21,130 bases of DNA, taken from IMG/VR virus record IMGVR_UViG_3300044614_000375, positions 1 through 21,130 of that record. One strand, 5' to 3'. Positions 14,299 to 21,130 of this stretch are shown here, piece after piece. How positions within the stretch are numbered: position 1 is the first letter of the stretch; each line of letters begins with the position of its first letter. Both the position numbers and the translations under genes were made by a program. This stretch comes from a virus. Below the pieces are notes generated by a model. That model was not told the origin of the DNA and did not search any database. It saw only the letters and a list, made by a program, of their open reading frames with translations.

Positions 14299-15881
14299 TG
14301 GAATATGTAGATGACAACGATACATTTAGCAATGAGGTATCAATATCAAACTCATCCGACTTATTTAGCTTTAGCCAACCAGTAGTAATTGAAACTGATC
14401 CATTTAAAATAGAAGGCGAAGATTTAAAAAAGGTAATTGGACTTAGCCCAGCATTTCGTAGAAAAATGTCTAGAGACCTTCAGAAAAGTTTTACTGGAAT
14501 TGAAGGAACAGGAACACAGCAGAATCTATTGCAACAAGCAGTCACTGGATATGCAATGTTTGACCTTGTTCAACCAGTATATAACCTAGAGTATCTTTCA
14601 AAGATATATGAAATTTCTCCATACAACTATGCAGCAATTAATGCTAAGGTAGCAAATATTGTTGGACTAGGATACTCATTTGTAGAAAGCAAAAAAGCAA
14701 TGGAAGCACTAGACAACATTGAAGATTCTACACAATTAAATCGTGCTAGACGAAAGATGGATAGAATTAGACAGCAGCTAGAAATTTGGCTAGAAGACGT
14801 AAACGAAGAAGAGACATTTGTTGAAACCCTAGTAAAAGTTTATACAGACCTAGAAGCAACAGGAAATGGCTTTATTGAAATAGGTAGAACAACTAGCGGA
14901 AACATAGGATATATTGGACATATTCCAGCAAAGACTATGCGTGTTCGTAGACTCCGTGACGGATTTATACAGCTACTTTATGGCAAGGCAGTATTCTTTA
15001 GAAATTTTGGAGACACAGAAACAGAGAATCCGATTGCTGGTCAAGAAGATAGACCAAATGAAATTATTCATTTAAAGAAATATACGCCAATGAATAATTA
15101 CTACGGTATTCCAGATATTGTTGCATCACAAAATGCAATGGCTGGTAACGAATTTGCTGGTAAATATAACCTAGACTACTTTGAAAACAAGGCGGTACCA
15201 CGTTATATTATTACAGTAAAAGGAGCAAAGCTTTCAACAGAGTCAGAAAGAAAGCTTCTTGAATTTTTCCAGGTAGGTCTTAAAGGGAAGAATCATAGAT
15301 CCCTTTATGTTCCACTTCCAGCAGATTCATCTGACTCAAAGGTAGAATTTAAGATGGAGCCAGTAGAGGCTAATATTCAGGATTCATCGTTTAACAATTA
15401 TAGAAAAGCCAACCGTGATGAAATTCTTTTGTCTCATCGTGTTCCAATTAATAAAATTGGAGTCCCAGAGGGAGTCAGCCTTGCCTCAGCAAGAGATGCC
15501 GATAAAATGTTTAAAGAGCAGGTCTGTCGTCCAGCACAGGATATTCTAGAAAAGAAATTAAATAGAATTATTGCAGAAAAGACAGATGTTCTTATTTTAA
15601 AATTTAATGAATTAACCCTTACTGATGAAGATACTCAGTCTAAAATTGATGAGAGATATTTACGTATGCAGGTTATTACCCCAAATGAGGTAAGAATTAG
15701 AAAGGGTATGATTCCAATTGAGAGTGGAGATGAAGTAATTCAGTTAAAACCTCAACAGGCAGCGGAACAAACAGCCCAAGCAATGAATAGTAGAGCCAGA
15801 ACCCAAGAAAGAGATTCTAACTCACCTGATATTTCAGGGGAGGCCAGAAACCCAAAAGGTGAGGGTAGGGTCACAGCTTAA
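14298..15881 (+). CDS. Portal protein (HK97/PBSX-like Phage_portal family)
   Basis: 527 residues. The portal forms the dodecameric ring at the capsid vertex through which DNA is packaged. Family features: SPYNYAAINAKVANIVGLGY (about 114-133) in the wing; ATGNGFIEI-R (about 190-201); IPAKTMRVRR; IIHLKKYTPMNNYYGIPDIV (about 255-274); KAVPRYIITVKGAKLS; the stem-like DEILLSHRVP--KIGVPEGV (about 376-397); and a DKMFKEQVCRPAQDILEKKL helix. The C-terminus (after about 480) is Gln-, Ser- and Gly-rich and probably disordered. The ATG overlaps the previous stop and has GGAGGA at 14283-14288 as ribosome site. An intrinsic terminator follows the stop by five bases, which would set the portal level apart from that of the capsid genes. 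Confidence 0.93.
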   Translation: MEYVDDNDTFSNEVSISNSSDLFSFSQPVVIETDPFKIEGEDLKKVIGLSPAFRRKMSRDLQKSFTGIEGTGTQQNLLQQAVTGYAMFDLVQPVYNLEYLSKIYEISPYNYAAINAKVANIVGLGYSFVESKKAMEALDNIEDSTQLNRARRKMDRIRQQLEIWLEDVNEEETFVETLVKVYTDLEATGNGFIEIGRTTSGNIGYIGHIPAKTMRVRRLRDGFIQLLYGKAVFFRNFGDTETENPIAGQEDRPNEIIHLKKYTPMNNYYGIPDIVASQNAMAGNEFAGKYNLDYFENKAVPRYIITVKGAKLSTESERKLLEFFQVGLKGKNHRSLYVPLPADSSDSKVEFKMEPVEANIQDSSFNNYRKANRDEILLSHRVPINKIGVPEGVSLASARDADKMFKEQVCRPAQDILEKKLNRIIAEKTDVLILKFNELTLTDEDTQSKIDERYLRMQVITPNEVRIRKGMIPIESGDEVIQLKPQQAAEQTAQAMNSRARTQERDSNSPDISGEARNPKGEGRVTA

Positions 15882-15886
15882 TTATT

Positions 15887-15910
15887 AGGCAACTAGTTAT
15901 TTGCCTTTTT
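15887..15910 (+). terminator. Intrinsic terminator after the portal gene
   Basis: AGGCAA (15887-15892) pairs exactly with TTGCCT (15901-15906) across an 8-base loop and runs into TTTTT (15906-15910). The stem is short, so read-through is likely. The 3' arm doubles as the -35 of the next promoter. Confidence 0.65.
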
Positions 15911-15929
15911 ACATTTTAAAAGATAAAAT
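15901..15929 (+). promoter_or_regulatory. Promoter for the protease-capsid genes
   Basis: TTGCCT (15901-15906) and TAAAAT (15924-15929), 17 bases apart, with seven bases to the ATG at 15937. A leaderless start is predicted. No Shine-Dalgarno. The -35 lies inside the terminator stem. Confidence 0.55.
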
Positions 15930-15936
15930 TAAGCAT

Positions 15937-17247
15937 ATGAATATTGAAAAATCTTTATGGTCTTCTCATGGCGATAACATCAGCTTATCTGTCCCATTTA
16001 CTAAAGTCAACCGTGAAAAAAGAACTGTTTCTGGATTCGCAACCTTAGACAATATAGATCAAACAAATGATCTAGTAACTGCAGAAGCAAGCCTGAAAGC
16101 TTTTGAAAATTTCCGTGGCAATATCCGTGAAATGCATGGATCAAATGCTGTAGGGAAAATGCTTTCATTTAGACCAGAAACATTTTATGATCCAGAAACA
16201 AAAGAATTCTATAGCGGAGTATATGTAGATGCATACGTTTCTAAAGGCGCACAAGATACATGGGAAAAAGTTTTAGACGGAACTCTACAAGGGTTTTCAA
16301 TTGGCGGAAAGATTACAGAGTCAGACAATGAAGTAAATAAGTCAACAGGTAAGACTGTAAGATTTATTAAAGGCTACGACCTGCTTGAGCTTTCAATTGT
16401 AGATTCACCAGCAAATGAATTATGCAATATTTTATCAATTCAGAAATCAAACGGTTCCTTAATTTTTAAAGGTATTGCGGCAGAAGTTTCTACAGAAAAT
16501 ATTTTTTATTGCGAAGAAAGCAAGTCAGTATTCATCTCACAAGATGCATCTTATGATTCCCCTGTTACTGGTAAGCCAGCAGCACTAATTGGGTGGGTAG
16601 AGTCTAATGATGTTAATAAATCAAAGGAGATAGATAAGATTCTTGATTCATTTTTGAAGTCAAGATTACCGTTGCCTGAAAGACAAACAATTGCAAAACA
16701 GGCAAACGTAGAAGGAGGTAGTGAAGTGTCAGAAAACACAGAAACAGTAGTAGTTGAAGAAACTGCTCCAGTAGAAACACCAGTTGTTGCTGAGGAAGCA
16801 CCAGCTGTTGAAGTAGCTGCAGAAGATGCAGTTGCAGACGCTTCTGCCGAAACTCTAGAAAAAGCAGCCGACGTATCAGAAGTTGAGGTTGATGAACCTG
16901 ATTTTGCAAAGATGCTTGGTGATTTAAAGGGCTTTTTCTCAGAGACTCTAAATAAAGCTTCTGAGGCAAATGCAGCACAGGTTTCAACTATTAAAGAAAC
17001 AGTAGAAACTTTCAGCAAGAGCGTCGATAGCAGAATTTCAGAATTGGCAGAACAACATGCCGTATTAAGTAAGGCTGTTGAAGATATCAAGGGCACAATT
17101 GATGGCGTAGAAAAGCGTGTCGATGCAGTAGAATCAGAAACTGCAATTAAGAAGTCCTCTGACCTTGGCGGGTCACAGGAAGTAACAATCAAAAAATCTA
17201 AATGGAACGGTTCTTTCCTCGGTTCCGTGAACGAATTATTTAACTAA
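15937..17247 (+). CDS. Prohead protease (S78/XkdF-like) fused to scaffold-like C-terminus
   Basis: 436 residues from ATG 15937. An in-frame TTG at 15901 is rejected because it falls in the terminator stem and upstream of the -10. Residues about 15-170 are the protease: VSGFATLDNIDQ-ND opens the fold, REMHGSN supplies H67, GTLQGFSIGGK supplies S121, and YDLLELSIVDSPAN (147-160) is the typical closing segment. This enzyme cleaves scaffold and capsid termini during prohead maturation. A small beta domain (about 170-225; FYCEESKSVFIS, AALIGWVES) links to a Glu/Ala/Val-rich disordered stretch (265-315) and a long coiled coil (about 330-415), ending in KWNGSFLGSVNELF. That second half looks like a scaffolding domain and has its own start signals at 16713-16728. 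Confidence 0.9.
   Translation: MNIEKSLWSSHGDNISLSVPFTKVNREKRTVSGFATLDNIDQTNDLVTAEASLKAFENFRGNIREMHGSNAVGKMLSFRPETFYDPETKEFYSGVYVDAYVSKGAQDTWEKVLDGTLQGFSIGGKITESDNEVNKSTGKTVRFIKGYDLLELSIVDSPANELCNILSIQKSNGSLIFKGIAAEVSTENIFYCEESKSVFISQDASYDSPVTGKPAALIGWVESNDVNKSKEIDKILDSFLKSRLPLPERQTIAKQANVEGGSEVSENTETVVVEETAPVETPVVAEEAPAVEVAAEDAVADASAETLEKAADVSEVEVDEPDFAKMLGDLKGFFSETLNKASEANAAQVSTIKETVETFSKSVDSRISELAEQHAVLSKAVEDIKGTIDGVEKRVDAVESETAIKKSSDLGGSQEVTIKKSKWNGSFLGSVNELFN
16726..17247 (+). CDS. Possible nested scaffolding protein (in-frame internal start)
   Basis: An in-frame GTG at codon 264 of the protease gene is preceded by AGGAGG (16713-16718) at seven bases, the best ribosome site in the window and one that the surrounding frame does not require. 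Initiation here would yield a 173-residue protein: a disordered acidic region rich in Glu, Ala and Val followed by a long heptad-patterned coiled coil (LGDLKGFFSETLNKAS; TIKETVETFSKSVDSRISEL; GTIDGVEKRVDAVES) and a short basic/hydrophobic tail. This composition is that of phage scaffolds, and an internal in-frame scaffold inside the protease gene is established for lambda (C/Nu3). Expression of the short product is inferred. Confidence 0.6.
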   Translation: MSENTETVVVEETAPVETPVVAEEAPAVEVAAEDAVADASAETLEKAADVSEVEVDEPDFAKMLGDLKGFFSETLNKASEANAAQVSTIKETVETFSKSVDSRISELAEQHAVLSKAVEDIKGTIDGVEKRVDAVESETAIKKSSDLGGSQEVTIKKSKWNGSFLGSVNELFN

Positions 17248-17268
17248 AAAGGGTAGGTGAAACAAACA

Positions 17269-18321
17269 ATGAGCAATGAATTATTAGAAAAGACAATTGC
17301 AGCAGGTACAACTGCTACAGGTACTTTTGCATCCACTACAGGTGGAACAGGAGTGCACCGTGCATCCGAAAACGGAAACGGTGGTCTATTAAACGCAGAA
17401 CAATCAGCTCGCTTTTTAGACTATATGTTCGACGCAACCGTAATTGGTAAAGTCGCCCGTACAGTCCGCATGAGAGCAGATACTACAGAAATTGATCGTA
17501 TGTCAGTTGGAGAGAAGCTTATGAAGCTTGCAACTGAAGGAGACGACACAGCATCAAATAGTGCTGTTACTTTCTCAAAGATCTCTTTGACAACAAAGAA
17601 ACTTCGCTTGGATTGGGAGCTTTCAACAGAGTCTCTAGAAGACAACATTGAAGGTGCTGATCTAGAAGATCACATCGCCCGCTTGATGGCAACACAAGCA
17701 GGTAATGATATTGAAGATGTAGTCCTTAACGGAAATGCATCTTTAACTTCAGATGCACTATACAAGTCATTTGACGGTATTGTTAAGAAGGCAAAGGCCA
17801 GCGGTCACGTTGTTGACGCAGGTGGAGCTGCAGTAAGTCGTGCTGTATTTAACAGCGCTCTTAAGGCTCTTCCACGTAAGTACAAGCAACGCCGTGCAGA
17901 TCTTCGCTTCCTAGCAGGATCAAACTTGATTCAAGATTTCCTATATGCTAACAGCATTGGAACAAACAATACAATCCCACAAGATATTGCTTCAAGCATT
18001 ATCCGTGGACAAGAGGTACAACCACTAGGTGGACCTGCAGGATATGTGGCACCATTCGCATTCGGTATTCCGATTGTTGAAGTTCCACTTCTTCCAGAGG
18101 CACAAGATGGAGATTACACAGGAGAGTCTGGCAACCACGGAGACATCCACTTGACATTCCCAAATAACGTAGTTATTGGTATCAAGCGTGACGTAACTGT
18201 TTACCGCTTCTTCTGGCCACGTAAGGACTCTATCGAGTACACAATGTATACTCGTGTTGGCGTTCAAATCGAGCAAGCAGATGCTTGGGTCGTTGTTAAG
18301 AACGTAAAAGTAGCTTCATAA
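17269..18321 (+). CDS. Major capsid protein, HK97 fold
   Basis: 350 residues from ATG 17269, chosen over an in-frame GTG at 17257 because AGGTGA (17255-17260) stands eight bases before the ATG and would overlap the GTG. HK97-fold features: a short N-terminal arm (MSNELLEKTI, Thr/Gly-rich to about 35); LLNAEQSARFLDYMFD; the E-loop-like TEIDRMSVGEKLMKLA and FSKISLTTKKLRLDWELSTE (about 97-116); GADLEDHIARLMATQAGNDI, the spine helix; DVVLNG; then P-domain strands ending in GIKRDVTVYRF and VVVKNVKVAS. No delta-domain-sized N-terminus is present, consistent with a separate scaffold. A strong terminator follows the stop by 18 bases, separating the capsid transcript from the connector genes. Confidence 0.94.
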   Translation: MSNELLEKTIAAGTTATGTFASTTGGTGVHRASENGNGGLLNAEQSARFLDYMFDATVIGKVARTVRMRADTTEIDRMSVGEKLMKLATEGDDTASNSAVTFSKISLTTKKLRLDWELSTESLEDNIEGADLEDHIARLMATQAGNDIEDVVLNGNASLTSDALYKSFDGIVKKAKASGHVVDAGGAAVSRAVFNSALKALPRKYKQRRADLRFLAGSNLIQDFLYANSIGTNNTIPQDIASSIIRGQEVQPLGGPAGYVAPFAFGIPIVEVPLLPEAQDGDYTGESGNHGDIHLTFPNNVVIGIKRDVTVYRFFWPRKDSIEYTMYTRVGVQIEQADAWVVVKNVKVAS

Positions 18322-18339
18322 TAGGATTAAATCCGCAAG

Positions 18340-18375
18340 AAAGGCCCCCAATTAATTTTGGGGGCTTTTCATTTT
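18340..18375 (+). terminator. Strong intrinsic terminator after the capsid gene
   Basis: Stem GCCCCCAA (18344-18351) with TTGGGGGC (18358-18365), loop TTAATT, extended by A-U pairs from 18340-18342 and followed by TTTTCATTTT. It is the only G+C-rich hairpin I noticed in the intergenic DNA of the window. Confidence 0.92.
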
Positions 18376-18394
18376 AATTTAGTAATGCTATAAT
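18366..18394 (+). promoter_or_regulatory. Promoter for the connector genes
   Basis: TTTTCA (18366-18371), 17 bases, then extended -10 TGC-TATAAT (18389-18394). The -35 is the T-tract of the capsid terminator. The start codon at 18422 is further away and has AGGAG at 18411-18415, so this transcript has a leader. Confidence 0.65.
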
Positions 18395-18421
18395 TAAATA
18401 ACCTAGATTAAGGAGATTACT

Positions 18422-18823
18422 GTGTCATTTGAGACATTAAAGATATCTGAACTTAGAAAGATCGCTGAAGATTTCGGCGTAGATACAGAAGAGTTAAAGA
18501 GTAAAAACGATATTGTTGCATCCCTAGCAGACGAAGGCGTTACTTGGGCGGTATATCAAAAAACAATTAAAGATGTAGAGGATGCCAAGGAAGATATTTC
18601 TTATGAAGTTCTACCTAAATTTGATCCAAAAGCGGAGCAGCCAGAAAATACTGTTTTAGTTAGAATGACAAGAGCTAACTTTAGATATGATATTATGGGA
18701 TTCACCTTTACCAAGGATCACCCATTTGTTGCAATGGATAAAGAAAAAGCACAAGAAATTTTTGACAAGGAGGAAGGTTTTAGATTAGCTAACCCAAAGG
18801 AAGTTCAAGAATTCTATAGCTAA
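18422..18823 (+). CDS. Small head protein with SAP/Rho-N-like N-terminus
   Basis: 133 residues from GTG 18422, supported by AGGAG six bases upstream. Residues 1-40 (ETLKISELRKIAEDFGVDTE, then KNDIVASLADEG) form the helix-extended loop-helix pattern of SAP or Rho-N modules, a nucleic-acid- or protein-binding motif often found in a gene right after the capsid protein in actinobacterial phages. Residues about 70-133 form a second small domain (ENTVLVRMTRANFRYDIMGF; DHPFVAMDKEKAQEIFD) resembling the FRYD-type domain of capsid-linked proteins. It may be a head decoration or head-tail joining component. The protein is acidic, with no membrane segment. Confidence 0.78.
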   Translation: MSFETLKISELRKIAEDFGVDTEELKSKNDIVASLADEGVTWAVYQKTIKDVEDAKEDISYEVLPKFDPKAEQPENTVLVRMTRANFRYDIMGFTFTKDHPFVAMDKEKAQEIFDKEEGFRLANPKEVQEFYS

Positions 18824-18838
18824 ATTAAACTTTAAAAA

Positions 18839-19819
18839 ATGGAAATATTGTTAGGTACCAATTCGCCAGTAAAACATAAAATTTTTTGGCAAGGGGAAAT
18901 TAGAGACGCAGATAGCAACCCAGTAGTAAAGCTATTTGACATAACTGAAGACCCAGCAGTAAATCCAGCAATTAACCCAATCACAATATTAGAAACATTA
19001 AACTCTGTTAAACTAGAAAACGACATAGGAACTTATGTAGTGTATATTCCATTTGAGTATACAAATAGACATCGAGAGTTAAAGTTGTCCTGGATATATA
19101 GTGTAGATGGAGTAACAGTATTTAAAGACCATAAACTAGAAGTTGTAACCCCATATACAGATATTGCACAGTCCATGGACGTTCTTGGAGTTGGAACAGA
19201 TCCATCTGACCCAAACTATAAAACATATGATCAGTTACTAGAAGCTGAAAGGTATGCCAGAAAAAAAATTGAAGCTTATACTGGACAAAAATTTTCAACC
19301 TACGATAACGTTTATGTTACAAACGGATATGGTTCAGATACCCTTCCGTTACCAGAAAAAATAACAGATCTTCATGAGCTTTATGCAAATGATATATTAT
19401 TGCTAGACAACATTAATGAAATTAATAATTGGAATTATACTGTTGAAATATCTACTACTGGATACGGAATAAGAGTTAATCGTGCAAACTCTTTAGATAA
19501 TACGGTATATACTGCAAATGGAATGGTTCCCCCATCAATTCATGATTCAAATGGAATTTTTCAGGATAATGTTAGCTATAAAGTTCAAGGAAGATTTGGT
19601 TGGAATGAAGTTCCAGACGAAGTAGAATTGGCATGCATCGAACTAATGAAAGATTATTTTTCTAAAGATAAAATATGGAGAAATAAGTATATAAAGAATA
19701 TATCAACGTTTGACTGGGATTTTGAATATACATCAGAGGCATATGCTGGGACTGGCAATGCTTATGCAGACAGACTTTTATCAGACTATGTGATGGTGAG
19801 CAAGGTTCAGGTAATATAA
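18839..19819 (+). CDS. Head-tail connector/adaptor protein
   Basis: 326 residues in two parts. Residues about 1-105 form an Ig-like beta domain (HKIFWQGEIRDADSNPVVKL; IGTYVVYIPFEYTNRHRELK; VVTPYTDI) like those fused to connectors in several environmental phages. Residues about 125-326 form the mainly helical adaptor: YDQLLEAERYARKKIEAYTG is the first helix typical of HK97 gp6-like adaptors, and VELACIELMKDYFSKDKIWR is a later helix. The adaptor ring docks under the portal. The 15-base gap to the previous gene contains no Shine-Dalgarno; TAAACT at 18826-18831 lies seven bases before the ATG and could be one more leaderless -10, but it is weak. The stop overlaps the next ATG (TAATG). Confidence 0.82.
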   Translation: MEILLGTNSPVKHKIFWQGEIRDADSNPVVKLFDITEDPAVNPAINPITILETLNSVKLENDIGTYVVYIPFEYTNRHRELKLSWIYSVDGVTVFKDHKLEVVTPYTDIAQSMDVLGVGTDPSDPNYKTYDQLLEAERYARKKIEAYTGQKFSTYDNVYVTNGYGSDTLPLPEKITDLHELYANDILLLDNINEINNWNYTVEISTTGYGIRVNRANSLDNTVYTANGMVPPSIHDSNGIFQDNVSYKVQGRFGWNEVPDEVELACIELMKDYFSKDKIWRNKYIKNISTFDWDFEYTSEAYAGTGNAYADRLLSDYVMVSKVQVI

Positions 19820-20247
19820 TGAACGACCTTATAGACTCCGTCCTGTCTATGAAAATGGATGTGTATAGACAGTCTGATGCACAAAATCCAGATACTGGGG
19901 CAATTATAAAAGAGTGGAATTATTATAAAACTTTAGACTGCCACGCCAAAGGAGTAGTCAGCAATTCAGCCACTACTAGATCAAGCGACAAACAGGTTTT
20001 TGACAACAGGTATTTAAACGATCAAATAATTCAAATTAGAACATCTGAAAGACTTATTCTTAGAGAAAAAATTACTAACGTTAGGGATAACGAAGGTAAT
20101 GTTATATGGGCAGAGATTAACTTCCCAACAGAAACCCCAACAGTTTTTGAAGTAATAGGAACTACGCCAATAACAGATCCATTTGGAAGAGTGATTGGAT
20201 ATAACTCATCCATGAAGAGATCGGAGAATCAACAAATTGGACTCTAG
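19819..20247 (+). CDS. Head-closure (stopper) protein
   Basis: 142 residues; the ATG overlaps the previous TAA. The N-terminus MKMDVYRQSDAQNPDTGAII followed by KEWNYYKTLDCHAKG is the usual opening of SPP1 gp16-like/HK97 gp7-like head-closure proteins (a small beta barrel that plugs the connector), as are TRSSDKQVFDNRYLNDQIIQ, RTSERLILREKITNV and VFEVIGTTPITDPFGRVI. Length is in the usual range. Placed after the adaptor, it fits the canonical order adaptor, stopper, tail completion. Confidence 0.75.
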   Translation: MNDLIDSVLSMKMDVYRQSDAQNPDTGAIIKEWNYYKTLDCHAKGVVSNSATTRSSDKQVFDNRYLNDQIIQIRTSERLILREKITNVRDNEGNVIWAEINFPTETPTVFEVIGTTPITDPFGRVIGYNSSMKRSENQQIGL

Positions 20248-21025
20248 TAGATTACTCGTACAGGCAGCAAGCAGCCTAGAAAGATTAATGGTTGGAAGCT
20301 CAAAAGATGCCTCAATTAAAGATAGCAATGTAGCGCAAATATCTGCAGCAATATACTACCAGGCTAACGTCATTGCTAAGTTAACAGAAAGCAAGCAATT
20401 TAAAGATAAATTTAAGTCCGTTATATTTGCACAAATTTTAAAAGACTTTGGAAATTATGTAGACGCACAGGCTAGAATAAAGCCTAAATCCCTTCATCAT
20501 ATGTATGAGTGGAAAAAGGCTGGAGACGAAAAGGCAAGACTATTTAATCTAAGAATGATGGATGGAGAAGGAGTTTCATTTAAAATATCTTATGAGTATA
20601 AATTATCTAAATCGTTTGTCCCAGGCCCACAAGGAAGAAGAAGACACGTATTTACAAATAAAGCATCTGTGATGGAGGCTGGAATGCCTCTAATAATTGC
20701 TCCACGCCATTCTGAGAGGCTTGTATTCGATTCTAATGGTCAGACTATCTTTATGCCCAAAGGGGCCTCAGTGGTCGTTAAAAGGCCTGGAGGAAACGGT
20801 GTAAAAAATCAGTTTACTTTAAAATATAGCATATTCTTTAGGAGCCAGTTAGTTAATCAATCTATTAAGGCTTCGGGATTCCAAAGACTATTTAATTCAT
20901 CATTGACAAAAGCAATGAAACTTCCAGCATCAATTAAAAAGGTTCAATATTCATTTTCAGCAAATACAATTAGATCTATGGCGGACTCAGCAGTTGCCCA
21001 ATCCTTCGGAGGTGCAATGATATGA
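20237..21025 (+). CDS. Neck/tail-completion-like protein
   Basis: 262 residues from a TTG at 20237, supported by GGAG at 20223-20226 (ten bases away) and an 11-base overlap with the previous stop; no better ATG lies near. No strong motif. The N-terminal half is helical (RLLVQAASSLERLMVG; VAQISAAIYYQANVIAKLTE). The remainder is mixed, with a basic loop (FVPGPQGRRRHVFTN) and beta strands (MPLIIAPRHSERLVFD; TIFMPKGASVVVKRPGG). Order and size suggest a neck or tail-completion protein (HK97 gp10-like position), but homology is not certain. The stop overlaps the next start as ATGA. Confidence 0.7.
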   Translation: MDSSRLLVQAASSLERLMVGSSKDASIKDSNVAQISAAIYYQANVIAKLTESKQFKDKFKSVIFAQILKDFGNYVDAQARIKPKSLHHMYEWKKAGDEKARLFNLRMMDGEGVSFKISYEYKLSKSFVPGPQGRRRHVFTNKASVMEAGMPLIIAPRHSERLVFDSNGQTIFMPKGASVVVKRPGGNGVKNQFTLKYSIFFRSQLVNQSIKASGFQRLFNSSLTKAMKLPASIKKVQYSFSANTIRSMADSAVAQSFGGAMI

Positions 21026-21130
21026 CACCAGACTATAAACTAGATGCTATGTTTGAGCTAAGAAAATTCCTATGGAGTAAATTTTTATCTGCTGGAATAT
21101 TTGATAACGAGGAATACTATAGCGATAATT
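21022..21130 (+). CDS. Start of next neck/tail gene (3' end outside window)
   Basis: 36 residues visible from ATG 21022, with GGAGGTG at 21008-21014 as a strong ribosome site and ATGA overlap with the previous gene. The sequence begins MTPDYKLDAMFELRKFLWSK and continues acidic and helical to the window edge. In this position phages usually carry a tail-terminator gene, but too little is visible to decide. Confidence 0.7.
   Translation, partial: MTPDYKLDAMFELRKFLWSKFLSAGIFDNEEYYSDN

Noticed and set aside
15901-15936. TTG at 15901 as the protease start
   Set aside because: Lies within the terminator stem and promoter; ATG 15937 follows the -10 by seven bases and gives a normal S78 N-terminus.
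16551-17192. Long open frame on the - strand (213 codons) opposite the protease/scaffold
   Set aside because: It mirrors the Glu/Ala/Val-rich + strand gene, giving a Ser/Thr/Ala-rich low-complexity product without motifs, ribosome site or promoter; all other genes are on the + strand.
17257-17268. GTG at 17257 as the capsid start
   Set aside because: It overlaps the AGGTGA ribosome site that serves ATG 17269 at ideal spacing.
1-21130. tRNA genes, integrase, transposase, att sites or toxin-antitoxin pairs
   Set aside because: None could be supported; gaps between genes are short and explained by promoters, hairpins or ribosome sites.

Overview
The window is a 21-kb piece of an AT-rich tailed dsDNA phage (or prophage) genome. 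Every gene I can support lies on the + strand, packed with short gaps or 4-14 base overlaps. The phage assignment rests on a contiguous head module (portal, S78-type protease, HK97-fold capsid protein, head-tail connectors) and on tail-fibre, tail-assembly-chaperone, collagen-like, Ig-like and LamG-like appendage genes. The host is not shown directly. GTG/TTG starts and several promoters that place the transcription start on or beside the ATG (leaderless mRNAs) would fit an actinobacterium of low GC, such as freshwater or marine planktonic lineages, but this is inference.

Layout. 1-4208: end of a large modular tail-fibre gene, a Trp/Tyr-rich structural protein, and a tail assembly chaperone. 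4214-8126: an accessory block opened by its own promoter, with a GT-A glycosyltransferase, a flavin-dependent halogenase of the tryptophan-halogenase superfamily, a three-helix membrane protein, a small acidic protein and a GT4 glycosyltransferase. 8136-13888: collagen-like protein, Ig-like protein with a 15-Thr stalk and Cys-rich tail, two small orphans (one a Cys cluster), a third glycosyltransferase resembling the Skp1-type GlcNAc-transferase family, a coiled-coil peptide and a LamG-like lectin protein. 13934-18375: small gene, portal, protease with an apparent nested scaffold, major capsid protein and a strong terminator. 18366-21130: SAP-like small protein, head-tail connector, head-closure protein, tail-completion protein and the start of the next neck/tail gene.

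How they may work together. The head module is conventional. The unusual part is the roughly 10-kb block between the tail fibre and the portal, where a halogenase and three different glycosyltransferase types sit among Pro/Ser/Thr-rich, Cys-rich and Trp/Tyr-rich exterior proteins. The simplest hypothesis is a system that chemically decorates virion appendages, or host glycans or small molecules, by glycosylation and halogenation. The substrate is not shown by the sequence.

Regulation. Seven sigma70-like promoters are visible, five with an extended -10 (TGn), and five place the -10 only 6-8 bases before an ATG. Two intrinsic terminators (15887-15910 and 18340-18375) overlap the -35 of the next promoter. 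No tRNA, rRNA, CRISPR array, integrase, transposase, terminase or lysis gene was recognised. No stretch over 300 bases lacks a gene.
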